Source: Variovorax beijingensis (GTDB taxonomy: Bacteria > Pseudomonadota > Gammaproteobacteria > Burkholderiales > Burkholderiaceae_C). From it: a stretch of DNA of 64,000 bases. The notes under the pieces are model-generated. The model did not search any database and was not told the DNA's origin. It was given only the letters and a program-made list of their open reading frames with translations. Location: assembly GCF_007828835.1 (NCBI RefSeq), contig NZ_VIVL01000004.1, positions 186,001-250,000 of the forward strand, given 5' to 3'. Positions 58,858-64,000 of the stretch are shown here, one piece after another (position 1 is the stretch's first letter; every line of letters starts with the position of its first letter). The position numbers and the translations under genes are program-made.

Positions 58858-58885
58858 ATTTTTTTTGATCCGATCAAAGAAAAAA
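58858..58885. promoter_or_regulatory. AT-rich palindrome TTTGATC-c-GATCAAA
   Basis: A 7-bp perfect inverted repeat extended by T and A runs on its flanks, in the otherwise gene-free 242 bp between the NlpC/P60 and sugar dehydrogenase genes. It may be a regulator site or an intrinsic terminator-like element. The flanking region is AT-rich. Confidence 0.4.
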
Positions 58886-59017
58886 TGTAACGGCCGATCT
58901 TTATGAACCATAAGCGATTGGCTGAAGGCGAACTTTTGTACTCGCATTGGAGGGGGCGAACAGCCTGGATTCGCACTCCATTTCACGTCAAGATCGCACC
59001 AACTACCCGGAAAAGAC

Positions 59018-60151
59018 ATGAACCTGCGAATTCAGGAAGTTGGGCGCCTCCTGGGAAGGGCGGCCCTGGCGGCGGTTCTGGCCGTCGGGGGTGCCGCCAC
59101 GGCGCAGATACGCCCGGAAACCATTTCAACCGGCCTCGAGAATCCGTGGGGCGTGGCCTTCTTGCCGGGCGGCCGTTTCGTGGTCACGGAGCGGGCCGGC
59201 CGGTTGCGGCTGATCGCTGCGGACGGCAAGATCGGCGCGCCCATTGCCGGCCTGCCGGCCATCGCGGCCGGCGGGCAGGGCGGCTTGCTCGACGTGGTGG
59301 CCGATTCGGGCTTCGACAAGAACCGCACGCTGTATTTCTGCTTCTCGGAACCTGCAGCCGGCGGCGGTGCGGGCAACGGCACGGCGCTGGCCAGCACCCA
59401 GCTTTCGGCCGACGGCACGCGGCTCGAGAACCTGAAAATCATCTTCAGCCAGCAGCCCAAGGTGGCCAGCCGCCACCATTTCGGCTGCCGCATCGTCGAG
59501 GCGCGCGACGGCACGCTGTTTCTCACGCTGGGCGAGCGGTTCAGCCGCAAGGAAGATGCGCAGAAGCTCGACAACCACCTTGGCAAGGTGGTGCGCATCG
59601 CCAAGGACGGATCGGCGCCCGGGGACAACCCCTTCGTCGGCCGGGCGGGCGCGCTGCCCGAGATCTGGAGCTATGGCCACCGCAACGGACAGGGCGCAGC
59701 GCTCGCGCCCGATGGCCGCTTCTGGATGACCGAGCACGGTCCGCAGGGCGGCGACGAGATCAACATCCCGCAGGCCGGCCGCAACTACGGCTGGCCGGTG
59801 ATCACCTACGGCGAGAACTATGGCGGCGGAAAGATCGGCGAGGGCATCACGGCGAGGGATGGCATGGAACAGCCGTTGCACTACTGGGTGCCGTCGATCG
59901 CGCCCTCGGGCATGGCTTTTCTTACCAGCGACCGCTACGGTGCGGCATGGAAGGGCAACCTGTTCGTGGGTTCGCTCAAGTTCGGCTATCTCGACCGCAT
60001 CGAGCTGAAGGACGGCAAGGTGGTGGCCGAGCACAAACTGCTGGCCGACGACCGGGCCCGCATTCGCGATGTGAAGCAGGGGCCGGACGGCCTGCTCTAC
60101 GTGCTGACTGACGAATCCGACGGCAAGCTGCTGCGCCTGCGGCCGAACTGA
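59018..60151 (+). CDS. PQQ-dependent sugar dehydrogenase-like protein (YliI/Asd family)
   Basis: A 377-residue exported beta-propeller. The signal peptide ends near ATA-QIRPE. Family motifs are GLENPWGVAFLPGGRFVVTER, GGQGGLLDVV, RHHFGCRIV, WSYGHRNGQG and WMTEHGPQGGDEIN. It would oxidise aldose sugars with PQQ in the periplasm. No pqq genes lie here, so the cofactor must come from elsewhere in the genome or the medium. Confidence 0.9.
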   Translation: MNLRIQEVGRLLGRAALAAVLAVGGAATAQIRPETISTGLENPWGVAFLPGGRFVVTERAGRLRLIAADGKIGAPIAGLPAIAAGGQGGLLDVVADSGFDKNRTLYFCFSEPAAGGGAGNGTALASTQLSADGTRLENLKIIFSQQPKVASRHHFGCRIVEARDGTLFLTLGERFSRKEDAQKLDNHLGKVVRIAKDGSAPGDNPFVGRAGALPEIWSYGHRNGQGAALAPDGRFWMTEHGPQGGDEINIPQAGRNYGWPVITYGENYGGGKIGEGITARDGMEQPLHYWVPSIAPSGMAFLTSDRYGAAWKGNLFVGSLKFGYLDRIELKDGKVVAEHKLLADDRARIRDVKQGPDGLLYVLTDESDGKLLRLRPN

Positions 60152-60167
60152 GGCCCGCCTCCAGCCC

Positions 60168-60965
60168 TCAGCCGGGGCAGCCCGGCAGCGGCAAAGTCGG
60201 CAGCATGCGGCGCCAGAGCCGCGTCCACTCGGGCCAGTCGTGGCCGCCTTCGGTCGTGAAGACGCGGCCCGCGGGCAGCGCGGCCGCCAGCAGCCGATGG
60301 CTGAAGGCAAAGCGGTCGTCGGTGCCATAGCCCAGGTAGAGCGGCGGCCGCGGCCCGAAGGTGGCGGTGGCGCCGACGTAGCCGCGCAGCCACTGCCACA
60401 GCTGGGTCTCGTTCGGCGTTCGCGGGTCGCTGCCCGGCGGATCGCCCAGCGGCCCGGTCCAGCGGGCAAGGCCGCCGGCATTGGCAATGTCGGTGCCCAG
60501 CGTGCGTTCTCCGAGATAGGGCGCAATGGCGACGATGCCCGCGAGTTCGCCGGGATGGGTCTGCGCGTAGAGCAGCCCGCCGAAGCCGCCGACCGAAATG
60601 CCGACGATCCAGATGGCCTTGTAGCCCTGGCTGCGCGCCGGCGCGATCACGTCCCGCTGCAGGCGGTCGAGGATGGTCTTGCCGTTGTAGTAGCCAAGGT
60701 GCGCGTCGACCCGCACCACGTCCACCGCGAGCCTGTTGTCGTTCAGGGCCTCGATGAAGCCTTCGCGCTCGAATTCGTCCGGGTGCGAGTACGCGCCGGG
60801 CAGCATCACGATCAGCGTGTCGGCGTTCGGCGTGCAGCGGCTCTTCTCGAGCGTGCGCTCCAGCGGCGCCTTGGCGGTGCGCAGGCCGCCGCATCCGGTC
60901 GCCACGAGCGCCGCGCCAAGGGCCAGAATCGGCAAATGGCGCCGGGCCGAAAAGAAGATCCGCAT
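60168..60965 (-). CDS. Alpha/beta-hydrolase lipoprotein (unknown substrate)
   Basis: A 265-residue protein. The N-terminus ends in a lipobox-like ATGC at about residue 25, suggesting a lipoprotein. The rest has an alpha/beta-hydrolase pattern: LIVMLPGAYS as an oxyanion region, the nucleophile GISVGGFGG, an acid near YGTDDRF and His in TEGGHDWPEW. The substrate is unknown. ATG 60965 was chosen over the longer frame, since the signal sequence starts there. Confidence 0.78.
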   Translation of the reverse strand: MRIFFSARRHLPILALGAALVATGCGGLRTAKAPLERTLEKSRCTPNADTLIVMLPGAYSHPDEFEREGFIEALNDNRLAVDVVRVDAHLGYYNGKTILDRLQRDVIAPARSQGYKAIWIVGISVGGFGGLLYAQTHPGELAGIVAIAPYLGERTLGTDIANAGGLARWTGPLGDPPGSDPRTPNETQLWQWLRGYVGATATFGPRPPLYLGYGTDDRFAFSHRLLAAALPAGRVFTTEGGHDWPEWTRLWRRMLPTLPLPGCPG

Positions 60966-61048
60966 CCGACCGGAGTCTAGAGAGATACGTGCCCTTTCGG
61001 TGGTACGGTCTGGCCCCATCAATTCCATCTGAATGAAAGAACCGGTTC

Positions 61049-61651
61049 ATGCTGCTCGACGCCTCGCTTTCCCAACTCGTCCTGGTCGACTTCCAGGCGC
61101 GGCTGATGCCGTCGATCTTCGAGGGCGAAGCGGTCGCGCAGAACGCGGTGCGGCTCGGCAGGATGGCCCAGCTGTTCCAGGTGCCGGTGTGGGGCACCGA
61201 GCACAACCCCTCCAAGCTCGGCGAAAACGTGCCCGACATCCGCGCGCTGTGCCAGCGCACCCTGTCGAAGATGCATTTCAGCGGCGTGGAGGAGGGCCTT
61301 GGCGAATGGCTGCGCGTGCCGGCGAAGGCGCCGCAGGGCAATGCCCGCAGCCTGCCCAAGCACCTGCAGAAGCCTGCTGCGGCCGCCGAAGAGCGCAATT
61401 CCATCGTGATTGCCGGCTGCGAAGCCCATGTCTGCCTGCTGCAGACTGCGCTCGACCTGCTGGAGGATGAATTCGAAGTCTGGGTCGTCACCGATGCCTG
61501 CAGTTCGCGCACCGAGCGCAACCGCGACGCCGCCTTCGACCGGCTGGCCGGTGCGGGGGCTGAACTCGTGACGACCGAGATGGTCGGCTTCGAATGGCTG
61601 CGCACGGCGGAGCACCCCGCGTTTTCCGAACTGCTCGCCCTGATCCGATAG
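61049..61651 (+). CDS. Isochorismatase-like cysteine hydrolase
   Basis: A 200-residue hydrolase. It has the conserved Asp in LVLVDFQ, a likely Lys in TEHNPSKLG, and the nucleophile Cys in IAGCEAHVCLLQTA. The family includes isochorismatase, nicotinamidase and others, and the substrate cannot be told. A GC hairpin (61681-61700) follows the gene. Confidence 0.88.
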   Translation: MLLDASLSQLVLVDFQARLMPSIFEGEAVAQNAVRLGRMAQLFQVPVWGTEHNPSKLGENVPDIRALCQRTLSKMHFSGVEEGLGEWLRVPAKAPQGNARSLPKHLQKPAAAAEERNSIVIAGCEAHVCLLQTALDLLEDEFEVWVVTDACSSRTERNRDAAFDRLAGAGAELVTTEMVGFEWLRTAEHPAFSELLALIR

Positions 61652-61680
61652 CCGCGGCCGGCGGCGCACCACAAGGGCTC

Positions 61681-61700
61681 GGCCGGATTGTTCCGGCCGT
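61681..61700. terminator. Perfect 8-bp stem-loop after the isochorismatase gene
   Basis: CGGCCGGA-TTGT-TCCGGCCG, followed by a T-poor stretch. It lies about 30 bp after the stop and separates it from the prpE promoter. Confidence 0.5.
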
Positions 61701-61722
61701 CAGCTTGCTGCAAGATCGGTCT

Positions 61723-61740
61723 CCATAATTATGAATTCAG
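61723..61740. promoter_or_regulatory. Putative propionate-regulon operator, copy 2
   Basis: TCCATAATTATGAATTCA differs at one base from the minus-strand sequence at 15593-15610 between gntR and the mutase gene. It lies 49 bp before the prpE start and contains the perfect palindrome CATAATTATG. Confidence 0.6.
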
Positions 61741-61788
61741 TTTTGGCGATGCCGCCAGGGCCGGATGAATAACAGGAGACATATCCAG

Positions 61789-63702
61789 ATGAGCCGCTAC
61801 GAAGAGTTCTATCGCCAGTCCGTCGATGCGCCCGAGGCCTTCTGGGCCGAGCAGGCGAAGCTGATCGACTGGCAGACCCCCGCAGAGCAGATCCTCGACG
61901 CGAGCCAGCCGCCCTTTGCGCGCTGGTTCGTGGGCGGCACCACCAACCTGTGCCACAACGCGGTCGACCGGCACCTGGCCACGCGCGGCGACCAGCCTGC
62001 GCTGATCTTCGTTTCCACCGAAACCGGGGTGGAGAAGAGTTACAGCTTCAAGGAACTGCACGCCGAAGTGCAGCGCACCGCCGCCAGCCTGATCGAACTG
62101 GGCGTGGGGAAGGGCGACCGCGTGCTCATCTACATGCCGATGATTCCCGAGGCCGCCTTCGCGATGCTGGCCTGCGCGCGCATCGGCGCCATCCACTGCG
62201 TGGTGTTCGGCGGATTCGCGAGCGGCTCGCTGGCCACGCGCATCGAGGACGCCGAGCCCAAGGTGGTGGTGAGCGCGGACGCCGGCTCGCGCGGCGGCAA
62301 GGTCATTGCGTACAAGCCGCTGCTCGACGAGGCGATCCGGCTGTCGAAGTACAAGCCGGCCGCGCTGCTGCTCACCGACCGCGGCCTGGCCCCCATGGAC
62401 CTGACGGCCGGCCGCGACCACCTGGCCGGCGAACTCCGGCAAAAGCACCTCGACGCCGAGGTGCCATGCACCTGGCTGGCCGCCACCGACATCAGCTACA
62501 CCATCTACACCAGCGGCACCACCGGCAAGCCCAAGGGCGTGCAGCGCGACGTCGGCGGCTATGCCGTGGCGCTGGCCGCGAGCATGAAGCACATCTTCGA
62601 CGGCCGGCCTGGCGAAACCTACTTCTCGACCAGCGACATCGGCTGGGTGGTGGGCCACAGCTACATCGTCTACGGTCCGCTGATCGCCGGCATGGCCACC
62701 CTCATGTACGAGGGCCTGCCCACGCAGGGCATCGACCGGCAGCCCGACGGCGGCATCTGGTGGCGCCTGGTCGAGAAATACAAGGTGACGGTGATGTTCA
62801 GCGCACCCACCGCGGTGCGCGTGCTCAAGAAGCAGGATCCGGCGCTGCTGAAGAAATACGACCTGTCGAGCCTGCGCGCTCTGTTTCTTGCCGGCGAGCC
62901 GCTCGACGAGCCCACCGCGCGCTGGATCAGCGAAGGCCTGGGCGTGCCCATCATCGACAACTACTGGCAGACCGAGTCGGGCTGGCCGATGATCACCATT
63001 GCCAACGGCGTCGAGGCCAAGCCCAGCAAGTTCGGCAGCCCCGGTGTCCCGATGTATGGCTACCGCATCAAGATCCTGCACGAATCGACCGGCGAGGAAT
63101 TGACCGCCCCCAATGAAAAGGGCGTGGTCGTGGTCGAAGGCCCGACCCCGCCCGGCTTCATGCAGACGGTGTGGAAGGACGATGCGCGCTTCGTCGACAC
63201 CTACTGGAAGAGCGTGCCGGGCAGGATGGTCTATTCGACCTTCGACTGGGGCATTCGCGACGAGGACGGCTACTTCTACATCCTCGGGCGCACCGACGAC
63301 GTGATCAACGTGGCCGGCCACCGCCTGGGCACCCGCGAGATCGAGGAGAGCATCTCGGGCCACGCCAACGTGGCCGAAGTGGCGGTGGTGGGTGTGGCCG
63401 ATGCGCTCAAGGGCCAGGTGGCAATGGCTTTCGTGGTGCCGAAGGACGGCATCGCCGTGACCGACACCGATGCGGCGCTGAAGCTCGAAGGCGAGCTCAT
63501 GAAGGTGGTGGCCGACCAGCTCGGTGCGCTGGCGCGGCCCGCGCGGGTGCGCTTCGTCTCGGGCCTGCCCAAGACCCGCAGCGGCAAGCTGCTGCGGCGC
63601 GCCATCCAGGCCGTGTGCGAACAGCGCGATCCGGGCGACCTGACCACCATCGACGACCCTGCCACCCTGCAGCAGATCAGGCAGCTGGTTTCTTCCGCCT
63701 GA
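61789..63702 (+). CDS. prpE: Propionate--CoA ligase
   Basis: A 637-residue acyl-CoA synthetase (AMP-forming). It has the ATP loop YTSGTTGKPKGVQRD, the PrpE-type VGGYAVALAASMKHIF, A4/A5 motifs YWQTESGWP and YFYILGRTDDVINV, and the C-terminal PKTRSGKLLRR with the acetylation-prone Lys. It activates propionate (and probably acetate) for the methylmalonyl-CoA pathway encoded 36 kb upstream. ATG 61789 has AGGAG ten bases upstream; ATG 61765 is an alternative. Confidence 0.93.
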   Translation: MSRYEEFYRQSVDAPEAFWAEQAKLIDWQTPAEQILDASQPPFARWFVGGTTNLCHNAVDRHLATRGDQPALIFVSTETGVEKSYSFKELHAEVQRTAASLIELGVGKGDRVLIYMPMIPEAAFAMLACARIGAIHCVVFGGFASGSLATRIEDAEPKVVVSADAGSRGGKVIAYKPLLDEAIRLSKYKPAALLLTDRGLAPMDLTAGRDHLAGELRQKHLDAEVPCTWLAATDISYTIYTSGTTGKPKGVQRDVGGYAVALAASMKHIFDGRPGETYFSTSDIGWVVGHSYIVYGPLIAGMATLMYEGLPTQGIDRQPDGGIWWRLVEKYKVTVMFSAPTAVRVLKKQDPALLKKYDLSSLRALFLAGEPLDEPTARWISEGLGVPIIDNYWQTESGWPMITIANGVEAKPSKFGSPGVPMYGYRIKILHESTGEELTAPNEKGVVVVEGPTPPGFMQTVWKDDARFVDTYWKSVPGRMVYSTFDWGIRDEDGYFYILGRTDDVINVAGHRLGTREIEESISGHANVAEVAVVGVADALKGQVAMAFVVPKDGIAVTDTDAALKLEGELMKVVADQLGALARPARVRFVSGLPKTRSGKLLRRAIQAVCEQRDPGDLTTIDDPATLQQIRQLVSSA

Positions 63703-63848
63703 GTGAGCAAAGCGGGCCTTGCGAAGCCGCGTCGAGCCGTCATATGTTTGACGTGGCACAATGCGAAGGTACTCAGGCCCTTCCCCAGCCACAGTCGCAT
63801 CCGCCAACCGGTTCAGCCGTGTCGCGGAAGGTTTCTTAACCAGCTAGT

Positions 63849-63865
63849 GCTTCCTTCAGGGAAGC
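63849..63865 (+). promoter_or_regulatory. Small hairpin upstream of sucA
   Basis: GCTTCC-TTCAG-GGAAGC (6-bp stem) begins 32 bp before the sucA ATG in the 178-bp gap after prpE. It may be part of the sucA leader. No other signal could be assigned in this gap. Confidence 0.3.
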
Positions 63866-63880
63866 GAAGGTCAGCGGATC

Positions 63881-64000
63881 ATGAGCGATTCCTCAAAGCC
63901 CACGGCGTATGCCGCGTATCAGGGCAACACGTACCTCTTCGGCGGCAATGCGCCCTATGTCGAGGAGATGTACGAAAACTACCTTTCCAATCCCGGCAGC
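63881..64000 (+). CDS. sucA: 2-oxoglutarate dehydrogenase E1 component (5' part only)
   Basis: The first 40 residues, MSDSSKPTAYAAYQGNTYLF, then GGNAPYVEEMYENYLSNPGS, match the N-terminus of betaproteobacterial SucA/OdhA, a thiamine enzyme of the TCA cycle. The remainder lies beyond the window. It begins 178 bp after prpE. Confidence 0.85.
   Translation, partial: MSDSSKPTAYAAYQGNTYLFGGNAPYVEEMYENYLSNPGS

Overview
The window reads as chromosomal DNA of a high-GC betaproteobacterium in the Comamonadaceae, most likely Variovorax or a close relative. This is judged from gene content and protein sequence, not from a database search. The supporting markers are a selenoneine (sen) cluster, an isc operon of the betaproteobacterial type, a betaproteobacterial proteasome homologue inside a pyruvate dehydrogenase operon, an intracellular PHB depolymerase and a Bug-family solute receptor. 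The coding density is high and no stretch over 300 bases lacks a gene. I saw no insertion sequence, prophage, CRISPR array or rRNA. One tRNA (Val, CAC) is present.

Layout. 1-3370: sugar-acid (L-idonate/ketogluconate) locus with an SDR (cut by the window edge), a 2-hydroxyacid dehydrogenase, an L-idonate 5-dehydrogenase and a GntR/IdnR-like LacI repressor; two identical 12-bp operator candidates lie in the divergent promoter. 3606-4091: DUF305 membrane protein. 4134-10880: selenium block, with senC(selD)-senB divergent from senA, followed by a four-gene PhnCDE-like ABC transporter of the type linked to selenate. 10932-14784: dusA, a TauD/TfdA dioxygenase, a Bug receptor and a divergent IclR regulator. 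14917-25254: GntR regulator divergent from a propionyl-CoA/methylmalonyl-CoA operon (mutase, GNAT, MeaB, PccB, DUF1963, PccA, BioB, VOC epimerase candidate). 25244-29481: Lrp regulator and EamA exporter, then a coupled phaZ-rnfB-lysE set. 29638-33057: aromatic/aspartate aminotransferase and uvrB. 33290-39523: iscR-S-U-A-hscB-hscA-fdx, then dnaQ. 39593-44857: tRNA-Val, a small Pro-rich ORF, FAD oxidoreductase, YqjD and fused YqjE/K-like stress membrane proteins, pyrD, rpiA and a glutaredoxin-like protein. 44888-51048: prlC, folD and a FixLJ-like two-component pair. 51253-58105: aceE-aceF-BPH-lpdA. 58191-61651: NlpC/P60 peptidase, PQQ-type sugar dehydrogenase, lipoprotein hydrolase and isochorismatase-like hydrolase. 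61789-63702: prpE. 63881-end: start of sucA.

How the parts fit. PrpE makes propionyl-CoA, which the 15.7-25.3 kb operon carboxylates, epimerises and isomerises to succinyl-CoA. BioB in the same operon makes the biotin that PccA needs, and MeaB guards the B12 mutase. The main regulatory observation is an 18-bp sequence (17 of 18 identical) found both in the gntR/mutase intergenic region and in the prpE promoter 46 kb away, which suggests one propionate regulon. Other sequence-level regulatory signals are a good IscR type-1 site before iscR, a hairpin that contains the hscA ribosome binding site, and a consensus-like promoter that would make the NlpC mRNA almost leaderless.
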